Below are positions 34,487 through 42,844 of a stretch of DNA of 64,000 bases, piece by piece. Under the pieces are notes generated by a model. That model was not told the DNA's origin. It ran no database searches and was given only the letters and a program-made list of their open reading frames with translations. Each line of letters opens with the position of its first letter. The stretch's first letter is position 1. The position numbers were made by a program, and so were the translations under genes. The stretch is from Paracoccaceae bacterium (GTDB lineage Bacteria > Pseudomonadota > Alphaproteobacteria > Rhodobacterales > Rhodobacteraceae): NCBI GenBank assembly GCA_020446815.1, contig JAGRDY010000014.1:1-64000 (forward strand), in the 5' to 3' direction.

Positions 34487-35280
34487 TGAAGATGTTGACA
34501 GAAGGGCCGATCCGCACCCGGCGCGAGGGCGCCATCCTGGAGGTGACGCTCGACCGGCCCAAGGCCAATGCGATCGACCTGGCCACCAGCCGGATCATGG
34601 GGCTGACGTTTCGCGATTTTCGCGACGATGACAGCCTGCGGGTCTGCATCCTGCGCGCCGAGGGCGACAAGTTCTTCTGTCCCGGCTGGGATCTGAAGGC
34701 AGCGGCCGGGGGCGATGCGGTCGACGGCGACTACGGGGTGGGGGGCTTCGGCGGCTTGCAGGAACTGCCCAATCTCAACAAGCCGGTGATCGCCGCCATC
34801 AACGGCATCTGCTGCGGCGGCGGGCTGGAACTGGCGCTGTCCTGCGATCTGTTGCTGGCCTCCGACAATGCCAGTTTCGCGCTGCCCGAAATCCGTTCGG
34901 GCACGGTCGCCGATGCCGCCTCGATCAAGCTGCCCAAGCGCATCCCCTATCATGTGGCGATGGATCTGCTGCTTACCGGGCGCTGGTTCGATGCCGAAGA
35001 GGCGCATCGCTGGGGCTTGTTGAAGGAAGTCACCGCCCCGGCCGATCTCTTGGCCAAGGCCTGGGAACTCGCGCGTTTGCTGGAAAGCGGCCCGCCTCTG
35101 GTCTACGCGGCGATCAAGGAAGTGGTGCGCGAAGCCGAGGACATGCGTTTTCAGGATGCCCTGAACCGCATCACCAAACGGCAGATGGTGACGGTCGACC
35201 GGCTCTATTCCTCCGAGGACCAGCTCGAAGGCGCTCGGGCCTTTGCCGAAAAGCGCGCCCCCGTCTGGAAAGGCAGGTAG
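34483..35280 (+). CDS. caiD: CaiD-like enoyl-CoA hydratase (crotonobetainyl-CoA hydratase)
   Basis: The 265-residue crotonase-fold protein shows the oxyanion-hole segment FFCPGWDLKAAA and the block GICCGGGLELALSCDLLLAS with the first catalytic Glu region. SFALPEIRSGTVADAASIKL follows, strongly resembling CaiD. It would hydrate crotonobetainyl-CoA to carnitinyl-CoA. It begins at ATG 34483, overlapping the synthetase stop. An in-frame extension far upstream is a shadow of the synthetase gene. It is the last gene of the operon; a GGGGGC/GCCCCC hairpin follows it before the convergent choline-sulfatase gene. Confidence 0.85.
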   Translation: MMKMLTEGPIRTRREGAILEVTLDRPKANAIDLATSRIMGLTFRDFRDDDSLRVCILRAEGDKFFCPGWDLKAAAGGDAVDGDYGVGGFGGLQELPNLNKPVIAAINGICCGGGLELALSCDLLLASDNASFALPEIRSGTVADAASIKLPKRIPYHVAMDLLLTGRWFDAEEAHRWGLLKEVTAPADLLAKAWELARLLESGPPLVYAAIKEVVREAEDMRFQDALNRITKRQMVTVDRLYSSEDQLEGARAFAEKRAPVWKGR

Positions 35281-35350
35281 GGGGCCTTGCGCCCCCGCAG
35301 GGGGTGTCGCACGCACGCACCGCCACCGCCACCGCCGGCGGCCGGCCCGG

Positions 35351-36859
35351 CTATTCGCCACGCGGAAAGCGCTTTTCCTCTTCCAGAACATTGAGATCCA
35401 TGTGGTTTCTCATGTATCTTTCCGAAGCCAGCCGCAGCGGCTGATAGTCCCACGGAAAGTAGCTGCCGTTCCTGAGCGCCTCATAGACCACCCAGCGGCG
35501 CGCCTGGCTTTGCCGGACTTCGGCATCGAAGCGCGCCAGATCCCACCGCGCCGCGGCTTTTGCGCGCAAGCTGGCAAGGGTGTCGGCATGGGCCGGATCG
35601 CCGGCAAGGTCGCGGGTTTCGCCGGGGTCGTCCTGCATGTCGAACAACAGGTCGGGATCGGCGGCGCAGCGGATGAATTTCCACCGCCCGTCACGCAGGC
35701 AGACCAGCGGCGCGATGGATCCTTCGGCGGCATATTCGATGGCCACCGGTGCGGTCCGCGCAGCGCCACCGGCCAGCGGCAGCAGGCTTTCGCCGTCGGT
35801 CCAGGGCAACACTTCGGCCAGTGACACGCCCGCCAGATCGGCCAGCGTCGGCGTCACATCGAGCGTCGAGACCGGTGCCGCGACCCGCTGCGCCGCCAGC
35901 CCCGGCGCCGCAATCATCAGCGGCACCCTTGCGGAGCCTTCGAAAAAGCTCATCTTGAACCACAGGCCGCGTTCGCCCAGCATGTCGCCATGATCCGAGG
36001 TGAAGACGATGATCGCCTCCTGCCGTGTCGCTTCCAGCGTGGCGAGAATGTCGCCGATCTTGTCGTCGATATAGGAGATATTGGCGAAATAGCCGCGCCG
36101 GGCGCGGGCGATCTGCTCGTCGCCTATGTCGAAAGCGCGAAAGTCGCACGCCTCCATCAGCCGTTTGGAATGGGCGTCCTGATCGCCGAAGGCAATGGCG
36201 CGGGGCGCGGCCAGATGCGGGCAATCCTCGTAGAGATCCCAGTATTTGCGGCGCGCGACATAGGGGTCGTGCGGATGGGTGAAGCTGACCGTCAGGCACC
36301 AGGGGCGGGTATCGGCCCCGCGCGACAGGTCGTAAATCTTCTGCGTCGCGTTATGGGCGACATCGTCGTCATATTCCATCTGGTTGGAAATTTCCGCCAC
36401 GCCCGCCCCGGTGACCGAACCCAGATTGTGATACCACCAGTCGATGCGTTCGCCGGGCTTGCGGTAATCGGGCGTCCAGCCGAAATCGGCGGGGTAGATA
36501 TCGGTGGTCAGCCGTTCCTCGAATCCGTGCATCTGGTCGGGGCCGACGAAATGCATCTTGCCCGACAGGCAGGTCTGATACCCGGCGCGGCGCAAATGGT
36601 GGGCATAGGTCGGAATGTCCGATGCGAATTCGGCGGCATTGTCATAGACCCCGGTGCGCGAGGGCAACTGCCCCGACATGAACGAGGCGCGCCCCGGCGC
36701 GCAAAGCGGCGAGCCGGTATAGGCATTGGCAAAGCGCACCGAGCGCGCCGCCAGCCTGCGCAGATTGGGGGTGTGCAGCCAATCGGCCGGGCCGTCGGGA
36801 AACAGGGTTCCGTTCAACTGATCGACCATCAGGATGAGGATGTTGGGAGGCTGGGCCAT
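35351..36859 (-). CDS. betC: Choline-sulfatase
   Basis: The 502-residue sulfatase hydrolyses choline-O-sulfate to choline and sulfate. The formylglycine motif is SPLCAPGRASFMSG (C54 in the CxPxR core), NILILMVDQLNGTL supplies metal ligands near the N-terminus, FTSDHGDMLGERGLW gives the second metal site, and SGKMHFVGPDQMHGF is characteristic of BetC. Size matches the family. The frame continues upstream to 37102, but family sequence begins at ATG 36859. It is convergent with the carnitine operon, extending the betaine/choline theme. No betI or betABC partners are present here. Confidence 0.93.
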   Translation of the reverse strand: MAQPPNILILMVDQLNGTLFPDGPADWLHTPNLRRLAARSVRFANAYTGSPLCAPGRASFMSGQLPSRTGVYDNAAEFASDIPTYAHHLRRAGYQTCLSGKMHFVGPDQMHGFEERLTTDIYPADFGWTPDYRKPGERIDWWYHNLGSVTGAGVAEISNQMEYDDDVAHNATQKIYDLSRGADTRPWCLTVSFTHPHDPYVARRKYWDLYEDCPHLAAPRAIAFGDQDAHSKRLMEACDFRAFDIGDEQIARARRGYFANISYIDDKIGDILATLEATRQEAIIVFTSDHGDMLGERGLWFKMSFFEGSARVPLMIAAPGLAAQRVAAPVSTLDVTPTLADLAGVSLAEVLPWTDGESLLPLAGGAARTAPVAIEYAAEGSIAPLVCLRDGRWKFIRCAADPDLLFDMQDDPGETRDLAGDPAHADTLASLRAKAAARWDLARFDAEVRQSQARRWVVYEALRNGSYFPWDYQPLRLASERYMRNHMDLNVLEEEKRFPRGE

Positions 36860-37141
36860 GTGTCGGGTCTTTCTTGCAAATTGAGCGGGCGTCGGTGATG
36901 TCGCGGGTTTTTTCGCAGCGCTCGTATCTTGATCGCGGCTGCGAACAAGCCCTTGGCCCGTGACAAGCAATCTCAATAATCGCGGCGCCGAACAAGCCCA
37001 ATCGGTACCGTTGCCAGCACATTTGCGACATGTTTGCGGCTGACGCTCACGAAGGCCGGCAATGGCTGCGTTTTGCCCTTCAGATGGCGGCCCACATCGC
37101 AAGCAAGACGCGGGCGCGGCGCCGCAAAGCCCCGAAACGCC

Positions 37142-37618
37142 TCAGCTACCCATATATCCCACGAATGAAACCACCTTCCAAAGCCCGTCGCGTTTGCGCA
37201 ACGTGAAGACCGATTGCCAGCGATAGGGCTCCTCGCCGCCGCCCTTAAGCGGCAGGCGCCCATTGAAAACCTTGTGCAGGATCGCCGTGTCATCCGCATA
37301 AAAATCGATGCGCCTGATTTTCGCCCCCGCGAACAACGCCCGCCGCAGTCTTTGCATATCGGCCTTCTGGCGGGTTTCGGCAGACATCCGCAGCCAGCTG
37401 TCGCGATAGGCGGCGAGATTGGCAAAACCCACGCGCCAGTCGGCCGGATCGCGCGAATATCCCGCGTCGATCGCGATAAAGTTCTCGGCGTCGAAATCCC
37501 TGGCGACGGCGTCCCAGTCGGCTGCGATAAAGGCGTCGATATCGACACGCATATGGGCTTCCCAGAGTGCGTGACGGTCTGCGTCCGCGCGGGCGAAGGG
37601 GTTGTCAAAGGGGCGCAT
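37142..37618 (-). CDS. NTF2-like (SnoaL-type) protein
   Basis: The 158-residue protein has the compact alpha+beta cone pattern of NTF2-like proteins: helices near the N-terminus (DAFIAADWDAVARDFDAENF), then strands (KIRRIDFYADDTAILHKVFN and WQSVFTLRKRDGLWKVVSFV). Such proteins bind small molecules or act as isomerases, hydratases or accessory subunits. Its start overlaps the end of the glycosyltransferase gene by 14 bp, so it is the third gene of the minus operon GntR-GT-NTF2. It could bind the amine or glycoside intermediate; that is inference. Confidence 0.75.
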   Translation of the reverse strand: MRPFDNPFARADADRHALWEAHMRVDIDAFIAADWDAVARDFDAENFIAIDAGYSRDPADWRVGFANLAAYRDSWLRMSAETRQKADMQRLRRALFAGAKIRRIDFYADDTAILHKVFNGRLPLKGGGEEPYRWQSVFTLRKRDGLWKVVSFVGYMGS

Positions 37619-38930
37619 TGCCGGTGCCTTTCGGGCGGGTTAGCCGCAGCGCCCGCCGCTGCAGCCCCAAGATCGCGTCGGCGGCTTTCTCGGGGCCGGG
37701 CTGACGGCGCATCCTGGCTGAAATCCCGCAAAGGCGCGCGCGCATTTCGCTATCGGCCAGCAGCGATGCGATATCCTCGCGCAGGCTTTCGGGCGTCCAG
37801 CCGGTACGGTTCACCCATTTGCCCACCCGCGACTGGGCCGCGCGCTGCGCATTGTCGTGCCCATCCCAGCAATAGGGCATTATCAGTGACGGCACCCCGT
37901 GAAACAGCGCTTCGCAAAAGCTGTTGTTGCCGCCATGGTGAATGAACAGATCCGATCGGGCGACCACCGAAGGCTGCGGAAACCAGTCGCCCAGATGCAC
38001 GTTGTCGGGCACCCGGTGATAGCTGTCGATATAGCCGCCCGCATTGACGATGAAGCGGGCCGGAATGGCTTCGAAGGCGGCGATCAGGCGTTGAATGAGT
38101 GCGGTGTCCAATGCGCCGAGCGACCCGAAGCTGGTATAGATGACCGGGCCGGTTTCGGCGGGAAAATGCGGCAGATCGAACGGGCTTTCCCTGCGCACGC
38201 AGCCTTCGAGATAGACGAACCGATCCGCAGGCAACGGGTTGGCCCGGTCATAGCGCACCCCGGCCGGTGCCAGCAACAGGTTCAGATGGGCCGAATTTTC
38301 CAGAAAGATCTCGCCCGGGAGTGCCGGCAGGCCGCATTTCCTGCGAAACGCGTTATAGCGGCGGTGCGTCCTGCGGGTGGCCGCGACATAGGCCTTTCTG
38401 AAGGCGGCACAGGCGGCCGTATCCGCGGGGTCGAGCCCGGAAAGATAGGGCGGCACCGCGGGGTCGGGAATTTCGGTTTCGGCGCAGGACACGACCCGCA
38501 CCCATGGCGGCCCGGCATTGGCGATGGCGGGGAACATGATCACGTTGTCAAGAAGCACGACATCCGGGCGGATCTGGGCCAGAATGTCGCGCAGGCTGTC
38601 TTCGACGGCGATCGCGCTGTCGACGATCGCATCCCATGTGGGCACCACATAGGATTTGATCTGTTCCGACGGGCTGAGATTGAAATTGGGCAGATGGGTG
38701 TTCAGGAATTCTTCCCAATGGCGTTCGCTGCTCGGCGCGCTTGGCGCCGTTGCCGCCGTCAGGTGGTATTCCATGAACCCGTATTCGGCGAAAATCCCGG
38801 TAAAGCCGGGATGGCAGATAAACACCGGGCGGGCGCCTTGCCGGCGCAGTTCCTGGGCGATCCCGACACAATTCAGCGCGGCGCCAAAGCTCGCTTCGGG
38901 AAACAGCGCGATGGTCGGCGACACGTTCAC
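37605..38930 (-). CDS. Family-1 (UGT/MGT-like) glycosyltransferase, copy 1
   Basis: The 441-residue GT-B protein begins TIALFPEASFGAALNCVGIA and has the C-terminal donor-binding motif FIHHGGNNSFCEALFHGVPS, as in UDP-sugar-dependent small-molecule glycosyltransferases such as macrolide GTs. It starts at a GTG that overlaps the regulator's stop by 4 bp. It is clearly paralogous to the plus-strand gene at 43966 (shared PEASFG/PEAAFG start, DVV/IxxDNVIxFPAI core, and HHGGNNSF). No signal or membrane segment is seen. The acceptor is unknown; its operon partners suggest an amine. Confidence 0.85.
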   Translation of the reverse strand: MNVSPTIALFPEASFGAALNCVGIAQELRRQGARPVFICHPGFTGIFAEYGFMEYHLTAATAPSAPSSERHWEEFLNTHLPNFNLSPSEQIKSYVVPTWDAIVDSAIAVEDSLRDILAQIRPDVVLLDNVIMFPAIANAGPPWVRVVSCAETEIPDPAVPPYLSGLDPADTAACAAFRKAYVAATRRTHRRYNAFRRKCGLPALPGEIFLENSAHLNLLLAPAGVRYDRANPLPADRFVYLEGCVRRESPFDLPHFPAETGPVIYTSFGSLGALDTALIQRLIAAFEAIPARFIVNAGGYIDSYHRVPDNVHLGDWFPQPSVVARSDLFIHHGGNNSFCEALFHGVPSLIMPYCWDGHDNAQRAAQSRVGKWVNRTGWTPESLREDIASLLADSEMRARLCGISARMRRQPGPEKAADAILGLQRRALRLTRPKGTGNAPL

Positions 38931-39859
38931 GCGCCTGCCCCCCTCACCAATGGCGAAATGCCGCGATTGGCGGCCGCCGGGCGGCGGATGCTTGACCGGC
39001 GCAGATGCACCGTCATCTGATCCGCGGCCAGATCGAACTGTTTGCGCTCCAGCGCATCGAGAATTTCCAGATGCTCTTCCATCGCCTGCTGCATGCGGAA
39101 CGCCGGAATCGTCTGCCCCTCGCGCGAGGCATGGCGCAACCGGTGATGGGCCATCAGCGCGCTGCGCACGAACCGGTTGCCCGAACCTTCCGCGACAAGT
39201 TCGTGAAAACCGATGTCGAGCCGCCGGAACCCCGCGCCCGAGGCGCGCGTTTCCTCGAGTTCAAGAAATTCATTCATCTGGTTGCGCAGCAGCCCGGCGC
39301 GCTTGCTGTCCAGCGTGAACCCGAGCGATCGCAGCGCCAGCGGTTCCAGCTGAAGGCGCATCTCGAAGCTCTCTTCGGCGGACCTGGGCGAATCGATCAT
39401 CGGGTGGAAGGCCCAGGCGCGGCCGGGCAATTGCGTGACGATTCCGTCCTTCGACAGTACTTTTAGCGAAAATAATACAGTACTTCTGGAAACCTCATAG
39501 CGCCGCGCCAGCGCGCTGACCGATTGGATTTCACCGATCCGGCGTTCGGCGCGATCTGCCAGAATGCGCGTGACGAGCGAGTCTTCCGCGCTTTCCAGCG
39601 CGCCCAGCGCCGCGGTGATCGCGTCGGGCGTATCGAGCGCAAGAAAATATCCCTGCTCTTGCCGCCATTCCAGAATATCCTGAGATTCCAAAAGTCTGAA
39701 TGCGGAACGAATCGGGGTGCGCGACACGCCGCAGGCTTCCGAAAAAGATTGCTCGGGCAAATGGTCGCCGCGCGCCATGCCGCGCTCCAGGGCGATGCCG
39801 GTGATCTGCCGGGCCAGGTCAAGATGGTTCTGATGCGAACTTCGCTTTGTGATTGCCAC
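38927..39859 (-). CDS. GntR/FCD-type regulator with two winged-helix segments
   Basis: From the GTG at 39859 (AGGAG upstream) the product has 310 residues. A GntR-type winged helix occupies about 15-72 (FSEACGVSRTPIRSAFRLLE). A second HTH-like segment lies at about 108-155 (VSALARRYEVSRSTVLFSLK). A helical FCD-type ligand domain follows (ESFEMRLQLEPLALRSLGF, then DIGFHELVAEGSGNRFV and HHRLRH). Extra HTH segments are uncommon in GntR proteins. It heads the minus operon and faces the ABC transporter operon across a control region holding matching inverted repeats, so it likely regulates both. Confidence 0.85.
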   Translation of the reverse strand: MAITKRSSHQNHLDLARQITGIALERGMARGDHLPEQSFSEACGVSRTPIRSAFRLLESQDILEWRQEQGYFLALDTPDAITAALGALESAEDSLVTRILADRAERRIGEIQSVSALARRYEVSRSTVLFSLKVLSKDGIVTQLPGRAWAFHPMIDSPRSAEESFEMRLQLEPLALRSLGFTLDSKRAGLLRNQMNEFLELEETRASGAGFRRLDIGFHELVAEGSGNRFVRSALMAHHRLRHASREGQTIPAFRMQQAMEEHLEILDALERKQFDLAADQMTVHLRRSSIRRPAAANRGISPLVRGAGA

Positions 39860-39876
39860 TTGTCTGGCGCTCCTCT

Positions 39877-39890
39877 GGTATTTTCGTACC
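39877..39890. promoter_or_regulatory. Inverted repeat GGTA-N6-TACC before the regulator gene
   Basis: GGTATTTTCGTACC lies 18 bp upstream of the regulator's start codon. Its core GTATTTT is shared with the half-sites at 39921-39958, so it may be a fourth, autoregulatory site. Confidence 0.45.
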
Positions 39891-39920
39891 GCCGCAAACC
39901 GCCTTGCCGGAAAAGAACAA

Positions 39921-39958
39921 AAAATACAAATTGACGTATTTTTCAATTTAAAAATACT
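39921..39958. promoter_or_regulatory. Three alternating 8-bp half-sites with embedded promoter
   Basis: AAAAATAC (39921-39928), GTATTTTT (39937-39944) and AAAAATAC (39951-39958) are exact copies in alternating orientation, making two overlapping perfect inverted repeats with centres about 15 bp apart. TTGACG (39932-39937) with AATACT (39954-39959), 16-bp spacing, can serve as a sigma-70 promoter for the transporter operon. Binding here would cover the promoter. Confidence 0.6.
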
Positions 39959-40037
39959 GAAAAGGCAACCGGCGCGCAATAGTGCCCGGACCCAACCCCG
40001 GCGCAGCGGTCGGGGCGCCAAACCAGGGAGGAAACCG

Positions 40038-41087
40038 ATGGCGGATAGACTGATGACCACCAGAGCATTGGCGACCGTCGCGATCATGGCGATCGGCGGC
40101 GCGGTGCAGGCAAAGAATCTCGTGGTGTCGAACTGGGACGGCTACATGGCCCCCGACGCCATCGAAAGCTACACCGCCGCCACCGGCAACGGCGCCGAAC
40201 TTGTGCTGCACGCCACTAACGAAGAGATCATGGGAAAGCTGATCGCCTCCAAGGGCAAGGGCTATGACGTGGTGTTCGTGTCCTCGCCCTTTGCCGAGGT
40301 GCTCAACAACCTGGGTCTGGCCGAAACGCTCGATCATGCCAAGCTGCCCAACATCGCCAACCTCTATCCCGAGGCCGGCGCGCTCAAGCACGATCCGGGC
40401 AACAGCTTTTCGGTGCCCTATGCCTGGGGCACCACCGGGCTGTGCTACCGGTCCGACAAGATCGCAGAGACACCCGACAGCTGGATGGATCTTCTGGCCC
40501 CGGCCGCGGACGTGACCGGCAAGACCACCATGCTGGCCACCGACCGCTGGCTGCTTGGCGCGGGGTTTCTGGCCAAGGGCTATTCGGTCAACGAGACCGA
40601 CGAAGCCAAGGTGGCCGAGGTGCGCGACCTGCTGATCGACGCCAAGAAGACCCTGCTGGCCTATGACGACACGACGTTCTACGCCAAGTTGGTCTCCGGC
40701 GAGGCGGTGCTGGTGCACGCCTGGGACGGCTGGTGCAACTACGGGATCGCCGAAAACGGCGACATCAGATATGTCATCCCCAAAGAGGGATCGGATCTGT
40801 GGGTGGACACGATGGTGATCATGAAATCGTCGGAAAACAAGGATGCGGCCTACGCATTCGTGAACTTCATCCTCGATCCCAAGAACCACGGCTGGGCGGC
40901 CGAGAACATTCTTTACAAGGTGCCCAACAAACCCGCGATGGAGGGGCTTTCGGCCGACTTCCTGGACAGCTTCCCGAACATGAAGATCAGCCCGCAGGAA
41001 CTGATCGGCTACGAACAGCTGCGCGACGTGGGCGAAGCCCAGCGCCTCTATTCGCGCACAGTGTCCGAGATCAAGGCCGCGCAATAA
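40038..41087 (+). CDS. Polyamine-type ABC transporter substrate-binding protein
   Basis: The 349-residue protein has a Sec signal peptide (TRALATVAIMAIGGAVQA), then the PotD/PotF-like start LVVSNWDGYMAPDAIESY. Further family blocks are GKGYDVVFVSSPFAEVLNN, FSVPYAWGTTGLCYR and VLVHAWDGWCNYG. It binds a cationic amine in the periplasm for import by the permeases that follow. GGGAGGAAACCG precedes the ATG. A longer frame to 39849 overlaps the control region and is not used. It is the first gene of the plus operon. The exact ligand cannot be read from sequence. Confidence 0.9.
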   Translation: MADRLMTTRALATVAIMAIGGAVQAKNLVVSNWDGYMAPDAIESYTAATGNGAELVLHATNEEIMGKLIASKGKGYDVVFVSSPFAEVLNNLGLAETLDHAKLPNIANLYPEAGALKHDPGNSFSVPYAWGTTGLCYRSDKIAETPDSWMDLLAPAADVTGKTTMLATDRWLLGAGFLAKGYSVNETDEAKVAEVRDLLIDAKKTLLAYDDTTFYAKLVSGEAVLVHAWDGWCNYGIAENGDIRYVIPKEGSDLWVDTMVIMKSSENKDAAYAFVNFILDPKNHGWAAENILYKVPNKPAMEGLSADFLDSFPNMKISPQELIGYEQLRDVGEAQRLYSRTVSEIKAAQ

Positions 41088-41154
41088 GGCCCGGTCCCTG
41101 CTGGTCCGGCGGGCGCGAGGCCTGCCGGGCCGGCAATCCCTCTCACTGACCGCG

Positions 41155-41173
41155 GCCCGCCTTTTCGGCGGGC
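41155..41173 (+). other. Intercistronic hairpin after the binding-protein gene
   Basis: GCCCGCC-TTTTC-GGCGGGC forms a 7-bp stem 67 bp after the stop codon and 23 bp before the permease start. Such structures often keep binding-protein mRNA more abundant than permease mRNA. Confidence 0.5.
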
Positions 41174-41196
41174 GCCACGCAAAGCACCGATTTTCC

Positions 41197-42051
41197 ATGC
41201 AAGATCGCAAACCCGTCTATCTCATGGCTCCGGCGTTGGGCTGGCTGACCGTCTTCATGGTCATCCCATGCCTGCTGATCCTGGCGCTGGCCTTCTTCCG
41301 GCGCGGCATCTACGGCGGCATCGAATACAGCTTTACCCTCGAAAACCTGGCGCTGGTGTTCGACCCGCTCTATGCCGGGATATTCCTCAAATCCGCCTGG
41401 ATCGCCGGGCTGTCGGCGGCCATCGCCGTGATCGTCGGCTATGCCGCAGCCTATGCCATCGCCGCGGCACCCGCGCGGCGCCAGCCGATGCTGCTTTTCT
41501 TCGCGGTACTACCGTTCTGGTCGAACTATCTGGTGCGCACCTATGCCTGGATCGTCCTGCTCAACCGCGAGGGGCTGATCACCGGTGTTGCCCGCCTTTT
41601 GGGCTATGACGCAGAGATGCCGCGCCTGCTTTACAGCGAAGGCGCCGTGGTGATCGGGCTGGTCTACAATTATCTGCCGTTCGTGATCCTTGCCTGCTAC
41701 GCGCCGCTGTCGCGGCTCAATCCCGAAATCGCCGAAGCCTCGCGCGATCTGGGCGCCAGCGGCTGGAAAACCTTCCGCCGGGTCATCCTGCCGATGACGG
41801 TGCCGGGCATCGCCACCGGTTTCGTGTTTGTCTTCGTGCTCTCCATCGGCAATTTCGTGACCCCCGCGCTGCTGGGCGGCGGTCAGTTCCAGATGATCGG
41901 CAATCTGGTCTATGCCCAGTTCCTGACCGCCAACGACTGGCCGTTCGGCGCGGCGCTGTCGATGATCCTGATCGGCATCATGATGGGGCTTCTGACGCTT
42001 CAGACCTTTGCCACGGAACGCGCCTCGGGCGCCCGCCGGGAGGAAAGCTGA
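41197..42051 (+). CDS. ABC transporter permease (PotB/PotH-like)
   Basis: The 284-residue inner-membrane protein has six hydrophobic segments: WLTVFMVIPCLLILALAFF first, then IAGLSAAIAVIVGYAAAYA, and others. The EAA loop EASRDLGASGWKTFRRVILP is the contact for the ATPase. It pairs with the next permease to form the channel for the polyamine-type importer. It lies after an intercistronic hairpin, 110 bp past the binding-protein gene. Confidence 0.92.
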   Translation: MQDRKPVYLMAPALGWLTVFMVIPCLLILALAFFRRGIYGGIEYSFTLENLALVFDPLYAGIFLKSAWIAGLSAAIAVIVGYAAAYAIAAAPARRQPMLLFFAVLPFWSNYLVRTYAWIVLLNREGLITGVARLLGYDAEMPRLLYSEGAVVIGLVYNYLPFVILACYAPLSRLNPEIAEASRDLGASGWKTFRRVILPMTVPGIATGFVFVFVLSIGNFVTPALLGGGQFQMIGNLVYAQFLTANDWPFGAALSMILIGIMMGLLTLQTFATERASGARREES

Positions 42052-42052
42052 A

Positions 42053-42844
42053 ATGGCGACACCTGCCGCGCCGCGCCTGATGCTGATGATCCTGTCGGCG
42101 GTCTTCGCCTTCCTCTACATTCCGATCTCGGTGCTGGTGGCGCTGTCGTTCAACGAAAGCGGCCTGCCCACCGCCTGGACCGGGTTTTCCACCAGATGGT
42201 ATGGCGAATTGATGCATAATTCAGACATCACCTCGGCGGCGCTGAACACGCTGATCGTGGCGGTCGTGTCGACGCTGCTCGCCACGTTGCTGGGAACGCT
42301 TCTGGCCATCGGGGTCGAGATCCGCCGCCGCAAGGGGCGCTTTCTGGAAACCATCATCTTTGCGCCGATGATCATTCCCGACATCGTGCTTGCCATCGCG
42401 CTGCTCAGCTTCTTTTCGCTGCTCGACGTGACGATGGGCCTGCATACGGTGATCCTGAGCCATGTGGTGTTCAATCTCGCCTTTGTCTGTTCGGTCGTGC
42501 GCGCGCGTCTCAAGACCTTCGACTGGTCCATCGTCGAGGCTTCGACCGATCTGGGCGCATCGACCGCGACGACGCTGCGGCGGGTGGTGGTGCCGGTCAT
42601 GCTGCCGGCCATCGTGGCGGGGGCGCTTCTGGCCTTCACCCTGTCCGTCGACGAATTCATCATCGCATTCTTCACCGCCGGCGCCGGGCGCGATTCGATC
42701 ACCCTGCCGATGCAGATATTTGCCATGATCCGTTTTGGCGTGACCCCCGAAATCAACGCCCTCGCAACGCTTGTGATGGCCGTTTCGATCCTCGCGCTGA
42801 CCCTGTCGCAGCGGCTGAACCGCGGAGGTCTTCCGGGACAATGA
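42053..42844 (+). CDS. ABC transporter permease (PotC/PotI-like)
   Basis: The 263-residue protein starts at ATG 42053, after AGGAAAGCTGAA, one base past the preceding stop. It has six hydrophobic segments, and the EAA loop is EASTDLGASTATTLRRVVVP. FNESGLPTAWTGFSTRWY near the N-terminus is typical of PotC-type permeases. Its stop overlaps the ATPase start (ATGA), so subunit synthesis is coupled. Confidence 0.92.
   Translation: MATPAAPRLMLMILSAVFAFLYIPISVLVALSFNESGLPTAWTGFSTRWYGELMHNSDITSAALNTLIVAVVSTLLATLLGTLLAIGVEIRRRKGRFLETIIFAPMIIPDIVLAIALLSFFSLLDVTMGLHTVILSHVVFNLAFVCSVVRARLKTFDWSIVEASTDLGASTATTLRRVVVPVMLPAIVAGALLAFTLSVDEFIIAFFTAGAGRDSITLPMQIFAMIRFGVTPEINALATLVMAVSILALTLSQRLNRGGLPGQ

Noticed and set aside
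35281-35350. CACCGCCACCGCCACCGCC stretch before the choline-sulfatase stop
   Set aside because: Simple low-complexity GC sequence in a convergent gap; no evidence of function beyond a possible interrupted hairpin.
36860-37141. Gap upstream of choline-sulfatase searched for a BetI-type operator or gene
   Set aside because: GAACAAGCCC occurs twice about 50 bp apart, but no inverted repeat or known operator pattern was found, and reading frames there are shadows.
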